Shown piece after piece: positions 46,701-52,891 of a stretch of 52,891 nucleotides of DNA. Each line of letters starts with the position of its first letter. The stretch's first letter is position 1. The position numbers were made by a program, and so were the translations under genes. The notes beneath the pieces are model-generated. The model had not been told where the DNA came from and did no database searches. It saw only the letters and a list, made by a program, of their open reading frames with translations. This stretch comes from an uncultured Eubacteriaceae bacterium (GTDB lineage Bacteria > Bacillota > Clostridia > Lachnospirales > CAG-274): positions 78,644-131,534 of the forward strand of contig CAMTZM010000004.1 in assembly GCA_947086655.1 (NCBI GenBank), written 5' to 3'.

Positions 46701-47466
46701 CAACAGCATTTCTCATATTAAGACTTTTTGTATAATTTGTTACTAAAGCATTTTTCTGTCCAAAATCAAGATATGTCTCAACAAATGACTGATACGATTT
46801 TTGACGGCTTGGACTTCCCAAAAAATATTTTTCTACCATCGCAATTAAATCATATCTTCCTTGTACAGCCTCATTTGTTTCTTCATTTACAACATTTAAA
46901 CTCATATTTGATATACTTTTATTAGCAAAAGCCGGAAACGCATCTCTAAATTCAGAAGGACCTACTAATGCGTCAGATGAGCCTATTTCTGCCGGAGTAC
47001 CATCAGCATTAGCCCCTCTATAAAACTGCCATGCGTCTTTTATTGAACCGCTTGTAGGCTCTCCTGTATTTAAATCCTTATATGGAGAACCAGTCCATAC
47101 TGTATCTTCATTTATTTGAATTACTTCTTTATCAATTCCGCCCATTACAGTAGCCGCCATACGACCGTTTCCTATTGGGTATCCATGTGTCCATAAAAAT
47201 TCATAATATGCCCATTGTGTAAGATATTCACCTTTGCGCCCATATGGAGTTTGTACATCTGTGGCAGTTTTATTGTCACCATTAGGGCTTAAATCAGCAA
47301 ACCCCTCATCTATCATTTGATTTGTCCACAAACAATATTCTGGGTCAAAGCTATTTATTTTCTTTTCATATTCATTAGTTTCCTCTCCAAAAACAAATCC
47401 TGAAAAACTTAATGAATTTACTACAATCATTGCTGTCAGTATTAATTTAAGTGTCCTTTTTAACAT
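43717..47466 (-). CDS. Secreted GH95 glycosidase with C-terminal beta-domains
   Basis: A 1249-residue exported enzyme of glycoside hydrolase family 95 (alpha-L-fucosidase or alpha-L-galactosidase). Signal peptide about 1-28 (LKRTLKLILTAMIVVNS). The GH95 core (about 30-970) contains YPIGNGRMAATVMGG, INEDTVWTGSPY, YTININTEMNYW, HHNFDLWRGTQPIDNA, ASVSPEQG (probably the acid Glu), HRHCSHLYELYPG and NFQIDCNYGMTAGV (probably the base Asp). About 250 extra residues follow, with a CBM6-like sandwich (about 985-1140: GYIWDDKKGSEVGF) and another beta domain. The sequence is close to the next GH95 gene but longer. The ATG at 47466 follows GGAAGGAG. It probably degrades fucosylated plant or mucin glycans; the linkage cannot be told from sequence. 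Confidence 0.93.
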   Translation of the reverse strand: MLKRTLKLILTAMIVVNSLSFSGFVFGEETNEYEKKINSFDPEYCLWTNQMIDEGFADLSPNGDNKTATDVQTPYGRKGEYLTQWAYYEFLWTHGYPIGNGRMAATVMGGIDKEVIQINEDTVWTGSPYKDLNTGEPTSGSIKDAWQFYRGANADGTPAEIGSSDALVGPSEFRDAFPAFANKSISNMSLNVVNEETNEAVQGRYDLIAMVEKYFLGSPSRQKSYQSFVETYLDFGQKNALVTNYTKSLNMRNAVVTVDYDYENAHYTRESFASYPAQAVVTNVKVENGELNFNAELHTFLENPEFHKISDNQIKITAKVKDGKTSEVGGASVIKIEARLFVDAPDSNLSVSEDNKKILISGGNEATIYVVGASNYVDYLTVDDSKPNIECEKHVSALKGKNYEQIKREHIEDYKELFDRSSLTIENFGFNSEGIATEKRIREDINGKSGFSSGGGNKLSDANSYGVYSTFTKGDNKLAVLQFNYGKYLMVAGSRDGSSDIQISQPLNLTGKWNPSLSPSWNGKYTININTEMNYWLAQPLNLAECEKPLLNVFSELAKSGSITAREQYGIENSRGDESYQEGDPWVMHHNFDLWRGTQPIDNATAGVWPTGGIWLLDHAWQYYQFNKDEEYLAEFYPIMKGACDFFTQFLIIDPQTGYLVTAASVSPEQGSIQPGPAMDTQLVRNLYNSFINAAQILGKTEQDSVLIEKVKSQLPENGYFSDEKGKIAPNLIDSSGLIQEWVRGDVGFDFSGGDTWTVTNPFNGKTTGYKRHVASNNTEHRHCSHLYELYPGTNLSAYSENEDEKKIFEAYKKSVLARGAGSGQGWGVAWRIALSARALDGETAYSRIDQLLRTRTSPNLLGQHPNFQIDCNYGMTAGVVEMLMQSHDGTIDILPALPAKWREGKFEGFKARGNIEVGTKWKKGVPTRVNIKSIDGGTVKIRNPYVGTAVVKDENGNEIASTLESENTVIVFNADANVNYTITGFGELPLEEGLVVETWTKPANTTTDFFGVTASDGKNKVPKQETQNDPVNVGYIWDDKKGSEVGFAYPDCELDNLKKLSLNVNGRVDGIIYISVRKGSKDGEEIAQATASKGSYAPVEMTVKEGLSGKDKLFVVFRGDPESTYKEGYMCNVRELSGTTEKIVKNTDILTVYKGSEVYNKLAVSQGEYTIEVDFDKLDKVENAKVITAFYDENNKLVSEQKADLNKDNNKTVITVDNQKSKYNMKIMIWNDLDKMNPIREVKEYINQ

Positions 47467-47506
47467 AGTTATATTTCTCCTTCCTTGAAAGTTAAATTAT
47501 TTTTAA

Positions 47507-47549
47507 AGTGTATACGAAAACTAAAATATACAAAGTTTTCATATACACT
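47507..47549 (-). terminator. Hairpin terminator between the two GH95 genes
   Basis: A 16-base stem (one G-U) from AGTGTATATGAAAACT and AGTTTTCGTATACACT, minus strand, followed by TTTAAAAATAATTT. It lies 28 bases past the stop of the 47578 GH95 gene. The T-run is imperfect, so it may only attenuate read-through to the second GH95 gene. Confidence 0.6.
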
Positions 47550-47577
47550 AAATATTATAAAATATATAATTTATTTC

Positions 47578-50574
47578 TTAAAAATCCTGTATCGTATATA
47601 TTCCGCCCTCAAATGTGTCAAACTCTATAATATCAAATCCATTTATATTATCTATATATTTATACTTTACAGAATTTCCTAACGAATTTTTAACTTCTTT
47701 GCCATTTATCTCTTTCGCACATAACTTAACTTTATTTCCTTTTTCTGATTTTATCTCAATTCTTTCAGCAATACCGTCACTCCAACGGCAAGAAACTTTA
47801 AAATCTCCCCTTGCCTTAAATCCTTTATATTCTCCGCTTTTAAATTCATTAGGCAATGCTGGAAGAATAGTAATAATTCCCGAATGACTTTGTAAAAGCA
47901 TTTCCGCAATGCCTGCTGTTAAACCATAATTGCCGTCAATTTGAAAATTAGGATGCTGGTCAAACATATTAGGAGACATTCTTTTGGAAAGAAGAGTTTC
48001 AAGCATTTCATATGCTCCATCAGAATCAAGACATCTTGCTCTTAAATTAATTCTCCATGCAAGTCCCCACCCCTGTCCGGCTTTTTCTTTAGCCTGAGCA
48101 GTCTTTTTAAAAGCATTAAATAAATCTATCTCATCTTTTGAATTGCTAAACGCACTTATATTTGTTCCCGGAAATAGCTGCCACAAATGCGAACAATGTT
48201 TGTGACTGTCATTATTTATGGCAGTATGATATTTCATATCATATTGAGCCTCAACAATTCTATTTCCATTTTTATCAAGTTCATAAGTGCCGTCAGAATT
48301 TCTTTTATACTCATTTAAAGTCCATGAGGGCAAACTGTCTGATTTTGTTTTTTGCAAATCATAACTTACATCTCCTCTTGTCCATTCTTGTATAAAACCT
48401 GACTCATCTATTAAATCCAAAGCAATCATAGGAGAACCATTTTTGCCATATAACTGTTCAGATATTTTGTTAAGTAAATCAGAATCTTCCTTATCGTCAA
48501 GTATATCACTTGCCTCAAGAGTTATACTATATAAATTCCTTATAAGCTGACAATCCATTGCCGGTCCTGGCTGTATTCCTCCATGCTCCGGTGATACAGA
48601 TGCCGGAGTTATTAAATATCCCGTTTTTGGGTCTTCAACTAAAAACTCGGTAAAAAACTTGCAAGCACCTTTCATAATAGGATAAAACTCTGCAAGATAC
48701 TCTTTATCCTCATTAAATTTATAATAATTCCATACATGGTCTAAAAGCCATGCACCGCCTACCGGCCATACGCCTGCCGTAGCATTGTCAATAGGCTGTG
48801 TACCTTTCCATAAATCAAAATTGTGGTGCATAACCCATGGGTCTCCAGGTTCATATATTCCGTCTTCATCAGTTATTGCATATTGATTTTTCGCTGTATA
48901 ATAACCTGATTCAGCAAGTTCTTTTATTGATTCAAGCAGAGTTTTCTCACAATCCCCTAAATCTAAAACCTGCGCCGGCCAATAATTCATTTCTGTATTA
49001 ATGTTTATTGTAAATTTCCCATTCCATGAAGGGCTGTTTGTTGAATTCCAAATCCCTTGTAAATTTAAAGGCTGTCCTTCCCTTGAACCGGCAATCATTA
49101 AATATTTTCCAAAATTAAAAGCAAGTACAGCAAAATCATTGTCTCCTTCAGAAAATGTTGAATATAAGTTTTTATTATTGTCCCCTGAAGAATAGCCGCT
49201 TTCACCATTTTTTAACGGTTTTCTGCTTCTCTCCTGCGTTTGTATAGAACCATAATCATAATCATTATTATTATCAATAGTTAAAGCTGACTTGTTAAAA
49301 ACCTCTTTATAATCTTGTATATGAGCCTTTTTTATATCATCATAATTTTTCTTTAAAACATTTTCAGAATATTTGCTGCATTCTATTTCCGGCTTGTTAT
49401 CATCAAGAGTTTTAAAATCAACATAATTTGTCGCTCCAACAATATATACAACAGCAGCTCTCGCATCATTTATACTTAAATATTTGCAGTCATCGCTTAC
49501 AGTAACCTTTCCGCCTTCTGGAACAACTATAAGACGTGCCTCAAATTTTATCTTGCTTTCATTTCCAACTTCACCTTCTTTTGAACCATCATTAACTTTA
49601 GCTGTCAGCGCTATTTCATTGTCTGAAATTTTTTCCCATTTAGGATTACAGTTTTCATTTTCATGAAATGTATGAAGTTCAGCATTAAAATTTAAACTTT
49701 CGTTTTTATCAGCTTTCACTCTTGTGGCTATAACCTGATCCGGATAACTTGCAAAACTTTCTCTTGTATAATGAATATTATTATAATCATACTCAACTGT
49801 AACAACAGCATTATCCATATCAAGTCTTTTATTGTAATTATAAACCTCTGCATTTTTATGCCCAAAATCAAGATAAACCTCTACAAAAGATTGATACGCT
49901 TTCTGTTTTACAGGTTCACCTAAAAACTTTTTTTCAACAAGACAATCTAAATTCTTTCTATATTCAACTGCTTCTCTTGCCTTTTCCTCAAATTCAGCTA
50001 TACTGCTGCTGTTTCCATTTTCAAACTTCAAATCAGGCGTATTGTCAATATTTAACGCCTCATAAGAAACCGTTCCTTCTTTTGTTCCTATTTCCGCTGG
50101 TGTCCCGTCATCATTTTCTCCTCTGTAAACTTTCCATGCGTCCTTTCTTGAACCGCCTGTAATTTCTCCCAAAGAATTTATATACGGCGAACCTGTCCAT
50201 ACCGTATCTTCATTTACTTGTATTACTTCTTTGTCAACTGCTCCCATTATCATAGCGCCCATTCGTCCGTTTCCTATTGGAAGTCCTTTCGTCCATAAAT
50301 ATTCATAATACTCCGAATTATTAAATACATTTGTCTCTCCAAAAGCCTTATACGGATTCTGTATCGTATTTCCCTCAGCATCTTTGTAAATTTCTTTTCG
50401 GTCTATGTTTGGATTCATTTTCCAAAAACCTTCTTCAAGCGGACTGTTAAACCATATTACTTTTTGAGGATTATAACTTTTTTCAGAATTAATACTTTTT
50501 CCTTCTGCAAATGCAGAAAATAAAACAGTAAAAGACATAATTACAGCCAGCCCCTTTAAAATTTTAAACTTCAT
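47578..50574 (-). CDS. Secreted GH95 glycosidase (shorter paralogue)
   Basis: A 998-residue exported GH95 enzyme. Signal peptide about 1-24 (KFKILKGLAVIMSFTVLFSAFA). The core has LPIGNGRMGAMIMGAVDKE, INEDTVWTGSP-type residues (VNEDTVWTGSP), NWPSWN-like SPSWNGKFTININTEMNYW, HHNFDLWKGTQPIDNA, ASVSPEHG, HKHCSHLWQLFPG and FQIDGNYGLTAG. It lacks the C-terminal extra domains of the other copy, ending soon after the GH95 beta-sheet. The ATG at 50574 follows GGGGGA. Upstream lie the 50-base element and an operator-like motif (50707-50719) shared with the LacI-type regulator. The two GH95 genes arose by duplication and are tandem. Confidence 0.93.
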   Translation of the reverse strand: MKFKILKGLAVIMSFTVLFSAFAEGKSINSEKSYNPQKVIWFNSPLEEGFWKMNPNIDRKEIYKDAEGNTIQNPYKAFGETNVFNNSEYYEYLWTKGLPIGNGRMGAMIMGAVDKEVIQVNEDTVWTGSPYINSLGEITGGSRKDAWKVYRGENDDGTPAEIGTKEGTVSYEALNIDNTPDLKFENGNSSSIAEFEEKAREAVEYRKNLDCLVEKKFLGEPVKQKAYQSFVEVYLDFGHKNAEVYNYNKRLDMDNAVVTVEYDYNNIHYTRESFASYPDQVIATRVKADKNESLNFNAELHTFHENENCNPKWEKISDNEIALTAKVNDGSKEGEVGNESKIKFEARLIVVPEGGKVTVSDDCKYLSINDARAAVVYIVGATNYVDFKTLDDNKPEIECSKYSENVLKKNYDDIKKAHIQDYKEVFNKSALTIDNNNDYDYGSIQTQERSRKPLKNGESGYSSGDNNKNLYSTFSEGDNDFAVLAFNFGKYLMIAGSREGQPLNLQGIWNSTNSPSWNGKFTININTEMNYWPAQVLDLGDCEKTLLESIKELAESGYYTAKNQYAITDEDGIYEPGDPWVMHHNFDLWKGTQPIDNATAGVWPVGGAWLLDHVWNYYKFNEDKEYLAEFYPIMKGACKFFTEFLVEDPKTGYLITPASVSPEHGGIQPGPAMDCQLIRNLYSITLEASDILDDKEDSDLLNKISEQLYGKNGSPMIALDLIDESGFIQEWTRGDVSYDLQKTKSDSLPSWTLNEYKRNSDGTYELDKNGNRIVEAQYDMKYHTAINNDSHKHCSHLWQLFPGTNISAFSNSKDEIDLFNAFKKTAQAKEKAGQGWGLAWRINLRARCLDSDGAYEMLETLLSKRMSPNMFDQHPNFQIDGNYGLTAGIAEMLLQSHSGIITILPALPNEFKSGEYKGFKARGDFKVSCRWSDGIAERIEIKSEKGNKVKLCAKEINGKEVKNSLGNSVKYKYIDNINGFDIIEFDTFEGGIYTIQDF

Positions 50575-50635
50575 AAATCAATCCCCCTGTATAATCAAAA
50601 AAATATTAAACTAATCTCAATTTTAATTTTACTTT

Positions 50636-50685
50636 AACCGTCGGTTATGAGTATTTTTGCAAAGCAAAAATGCAAATAGTCTTTG
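50636..50685 (-). repeat. 50-base element, right copy in the GH95 leader
   Basis: Reverse-complement partner of 43572-43621 at 90% identity. Here it lies in the predicted 5' leader of the 47578 GH95 gene, 43-92 bases after the predicted start. It can form a hairpin (TTTTTGC-TTT-GCAAAAA), more perfect than in the left copy. ACCGTCGGT at its end is nearly palindromic. Confidence 0.9.
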
Positions 50686-50706
50686 ACTAAATCTTACATA
50701 AAAATT

Positions 50707-50719
50707 GAATCGTTTCTAT
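50707..50719. promoter_or_regulatory. Operator-like motif upstream of the GH95 gene
   Basis: GAATCGTTTCTAT is identical to the motif at 51739-51751. The palindrome core GAA-T-CG-T-TTC is LacI-family like (cre-like spacing). It lies about 16 bases after a TATAAT (50740-50735, minus), so within the first turn or two after the start. Confidence 0.6.
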
Positions 50720-50784
50720 TTTTAGCTTAAATATATTATACTAAATTCCCTAAAAATACCCTCTATAAAAAATACTTAAATTTA

Positions 50785-51719
50785 TTATCTTATTATAATG
50801 TTTGTTACCTTTTTATTAATATTATTTATTCTGTCAAGCAAAAGCGTAGCCGCTGTTTTTCCAATTTCATAAATAGGCTGGGATATAAATTTGCACTTTA
50901 TATTTATAAACTCAGGCAATTCAATATCATCAAAACCAATAAAATAAATATCTTTGTCACTTTTACCTAAAAAATTAAGAGCTCCTATAACCATTTCCCT
51001 ATTAGAGACAAATACAGCTTCTAAATTGCTTTCTAAAAGCTCTTTCATGCCTTCATAGCCGCCTTTATATGTATAATCTTTCTTAACTGCTTTAACACAT
51101 TTTATATCAAATTCAGACAAAGCTCTATAAAAACCTTCTTTTCTTTCAACAGCATTAGAAATGCTGTCAGGTCCTTCTATTATACCTATTTTTTTATATC
51201 CATTTTCAATAGCAGCCTTAAGTTCATCATATACCATTTGCTCATTAGCAACCGTTACCGAATCAAAAATGTTTCTATCAAGAAGTCTGTCAACAAGTAT
51301 TACAGGTATGTCTTCTGTTATTTTTTTATTTTCGATGAATTTTGCCCTACCGGAAGTATAATAAAACCATCAACCATCTTATTTCTTAAATCCGCTATTT
51401 TTCTATATTGATTTTCTTCATTTCCATGACATCCCGCAACAATGAGACTATAACCGCTTTTTTCTATTGTATCTTCAATAGTTTCTATTACACTCATACT
51501 AAACATATTCGTAAGTGAATGAACTACAACCGCAATAGTCATCGTTTTTTGAGTTTTCATGCTTCTTGCTATGGGGTTTACTTTATATCCTAACTTTTTT
51601 ATTGCGTTATCTATTGACATTCTATTTCTAAGTTTTAAATTAGCATTTCCATTTATATATCTTGAAACAGTACCAACACCTACTCCTGCTTCTTTAGCTA
51701 CATCTTTTATAGTACTCAA
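50785..51719 (-). pseudogene. LacI-family transcriptional regulator, interrupted by a -1 frameshift
   Basis: Two frames together make one LacI-type regulator of about 311 residues. The upstream frame (51719 to stop at 51318) gives the N-terminal HTH STIKDVAKEAGVGVGTVSRYIN and the start of the periplasmic-binding domain (IAVVVHSLTNMFSMSVIE). The downstream frame (from about 51321 to 50785) continues with VILVDRLLD, EGPDSISNAVERKEGF, IYFIGFDDIELPEF and LLDRIN. The break is in A7 at 51327-51321: adding one A, or a -1 shift, rejoins the frames. The start is TTG at 51719, six bases after GGGGAG (a TTG at 51725 touches it). It is upstream of the GH95 pair and probably represses it. It may be a true pseudogene, a sequencing indel, or a gene read by frameshifting. 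Confidence 0.85.
51318..51327 (-). other. A_AAA_AAA slippery site followed by stop
   Basis: The minus strand reads A AAA AAA UAA in the first frame. This is a classic -1 slippery heptamer with the stop directly after it. A -1 shift continues Lys-Lys-Ile-Thr-Glu-Asp into the second frame. No strong downstream stem was recognised by eye. Confidence 0.6.
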
Positions 51720-51738
51720 TCTCAACTCCCCTTTTTTG

Positions 51739-51751
51739 GAATCGTTTCTAT
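51739..51751. promoter_or_regulatory. Operator-like motif in front of the LacI-type gene
   Basis: GAATCGTTTCTAT, the same 13 bases as at 50707-50719, lies 12 bases after the -10 of the regulator promoter. The arrangement implies autorepression and control of the GH95 gene by the same protein. Confidence 0.6.
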
Positions 51752-51762
51752 AATATAAATAA

Positions 51763-51791
51763 ATGATACCGCATTATTTATTTATTGTCAA
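51763..51791 (-). promoter_or_regulatory. Sigma-A promoter of the LacI-type gene
   Basis: TTGACA (51791-51786) and TATCAT (51768-51763) on the minus strand with a 17-base spacer. Confidence 0.7.
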
Positions 51792-51833
51792 TATTAATTA
51801 TTTAATAAAAAAATTAGCAGCTTTTTAGTTTTA

Positions 51834-52793
51834 TTATCCTCTTTCTTTTTTAAATATTCCTGCCCATACTTCATTTTCCCATTTTATGCTGTCCATTAAA
51901 TCATCATAATTTGCTACATATGTACCTTCACCCTTAGAAGTAATAGGCATTATAAATACAAATCCATTTTCTTTTATAAAAAATCCATCATTATTTTTAT
52001 ATGAATCTGAATACTCTGCAACACGGTCTCTTTCTTTATTATATGGTTTATATTTAGGGTCATATTTGTATTTGTTAACAGAGGCTTCGTAATAATAACC
52101 ATTATAAAAACAAAAATCTAAATCTTTTTCATTTATTATTTTTTTATATGAATCTTCAAATAATTCATTAATGGTTATTTTATTTCCTGTATGTAAATTT
52201 ACATTTACGGCATATATTATACGATAAACACTAAGCGCCTCGTTATTTACCATTTCATATGAATATCCCTCAAACACTACGCTAATTACATTTTTATCTA
52301 TATATTCTATAGTGTAATTTACAATCCATTCTGTGTTATCATAAAAATTTGGCTCTTTATTTTTAACAAAATAATATTGTTTAAGAGCTGTGTCTTTTAT
52401 TGTTTTATTTACTTTATTTTGAATATTTTTATTTTTAAACCCTGTTAATTGAGGATAATTTATTACTACGTTTTTTTCTTTTTTTTCGTCTATATCTTTT
52501 AAATTTTGTGTATTTACTTTATATCCCATTTTAGATATAATTGTGGCAGTATCTTTCGGCAGCAAAATATATTCTGTTGTTATACTTTCTATTATATTCT
52601 CTGTCGTAGTTTCTGTTATTTCGTATGTAGTCTCCTCTTTTTTATTTTTATAATTAAATAACTTAATTTCTGTTATATTGTTAGCATTTATATTTACAAC
52701 ATCTTTTGATTGTTTATTTATTTTTATACCGCCATAATATATAGCTGCAATTAACATAACTACAGAAGTTAAAATAATTATATTTCTTTTCAT
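51834..52793 (-). CDS. Extracytoplasmic protein of the DUF4163/DUF3298 (RsiV/PdaC-like) type
   Basis: A 319-residue protein with an uncleaved-looking N-terminal membrane segment (KRNIIILTSVVMLIAAIYY) and an extracellular part. The region about 100-300 resembles the DUF4163/DUF3298 pair seen in RsiV, YdhB-like and PdaC proteins: NYPQLTGFKNKNIQNKVNK, YTIEYIDKNVISVVFEGYSY, YAVNVNLHTGNKITINELFED. No catalytic deacetylase part is present. It may bind lysozyme or peptidoglycan in the RsiV manner, but this is uncertain. The ATG at 52793 is nine bases after AGGA; an ATG at 52802 overlaps the stop of the previous gene (ATGA) and could also be used by coupling. Confidence 0.75.
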   Translation of the reverse strand: MKRNIIILTSVVMLIAAIYYGGIKINKQSKDVVNINANNITEIKLFNYKNKKEETTYEITETTTENIIESITTEYILLPKDTATIISKMGYKVNTQNLKDIDEKKEKNVVINYPQLTGFKNKNIQNKVNKTIKDTALKQYYFVKNKEPNFYDNTEWIVNYTIEYIDKNVISVVFEGYSYEMVNNEALSVYRIIYAVNVNLHTGNKITINELFEDSYKKIINEKDLDFCFYNGYYYEASVNKYKYDPKYKPYNKERDRVAEYSDSYKNNDGFFIKENGFVFIMPITSKGEGTYVANYDDLMDSIKWENEVWAGIFKKERG

Positions 52794-52798
52794 ATAAA

Positions 52799-52891
52799 TC
52801 ATTCCTTTTTAATATGTTTGCAGACTTCTTTGTATATATCTAAACTGTACCCCTTGTCAAGGACATTTTGAGAAGAAGGTATAAAAAGTTC
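52799..52891 (-). CDS. C-terminal fragment of an unidentified gene at the right edge
   Basis: An open frame from the window edge to a TGA at 52799-52801 gives 30 residues (SSQNVLDKGYSLDIYKEVCK in the middle). It overlaps the start region of the next gene, so it is likely a real upstream gene in an operon with it. Too short to assign. Confidence 0.5.
   Translation of the reverse strand, partial: ELFIPSSQNVLDKGYSLDIYKEVCKHIKKE

Noticed and set aside
43572..50685. A composite transposon or prophage bounded by the inverted 50-base copies
   Set aside because: No transposase, integrase or target duplication is visible, and the copies are not at identical distances from gene ends. Only the repeat itself is reported.
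51834..52793. PdaC-like peptidoglycan deacetylase
   Set aside because: Only the DUF4163/DUF3298-like part is present, with no polysaccharide deacetylase domain.
1..52891. tRNA, rRNA or CRISPR features
   Set aside because: No cloverleaf ends, rRNA signatures or regularly spaced direct repeats were seen on reading, although a covariance search was not possible.

Overview
The window looks like a chromosomal segment of a low-GC, endospore-forming anaerobe of the Clostridia. Evidence for this is the AT-rich DNA with strong AGGAGG-type ribosome binding sites, sporulation and germination genes (spoIIR, a gerA-type operon, spoIIGA-sigE), an oxygen-sensitive pyruvate formate-lyase with its activase, a [FeFe]-hydrogenase maturase (HydG), and an archaeal-type AspRS-GatCAB operon under a T-box. 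No rRNA, tRNA, CRISPR array, prophage or transposase was seen.

Layout. 1-5.8 kb (minus): partial Xaa-Pro aminopeptidase, spoIIR, then the three-gene germinant receptor operon gerAA-gerAB-gerAC. 5.8-13.2 kb (minus): topB, then aspS-gatC-gatA-gatB behind a T-box leader and intrinsic terminator. 13.2-14.8 kb (minus): spoIIGA-sigE. SpoIIR is the signal that activates SpoIIGA to process pro-sigma-E, so three parts of one checkpoint lie within 14 kb. 15.1-18.0 kb: a secreted multidomain pectate lyase with a C-terminal dockerin and a long leader with AraR-like palindromes. 18.5-28.6 kb: a nitronate monooxygenase-like flavoprotein, hydG with its TM1266-type regulator, two unrecognised divergent genes, an operon-like run (MPG glycosylase, NadD-YqeK fusion, RsfS, DJ-1), then pflB-pflA. 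28.7-39.2 kb: an orphan trpD and two very large secreted FN3-rich proteins with SLH-like C-termini. 39.3-43.5 kb: rmlD, a cytoplasmic GH13 enzyme, a SHOCT-like protein with an Asn-rich tail, and a CmpB-like membrane protein. 43.7-51.7 kb: two secreted GH95 glycosidases followed on the upstream side by a LacI-family regulator gene broken by one base in an A7 run. 51.8-52.9 kb: an unassigned extracytoplasmic protein and a gene fragment.

How it fits together. The best-supported regulatory unit is the GH95 locus: the LacI-type gene and the adjacent GH95 gene share an identical 13-base operator-like motif just downstream of their predicted start sites. A 50-base element, 90% identical between copies and in opposite orientation, brackets the GH95 pair. 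Together with the dockerin-bearing pectate lyase and the GH13 enzyme, the locus suggests a degrader of plant or host glycans whose sugars feed a mixed-acid, hydrogen-producing fermentation. The T-box operon suggests that Asn-tRNA is made by transamidation. The items most worth following up are the T-box specifier, the frameshifted regulator with its A_AAA_AAA site, the inverted repeat pair, and the paired giant surface proteins.
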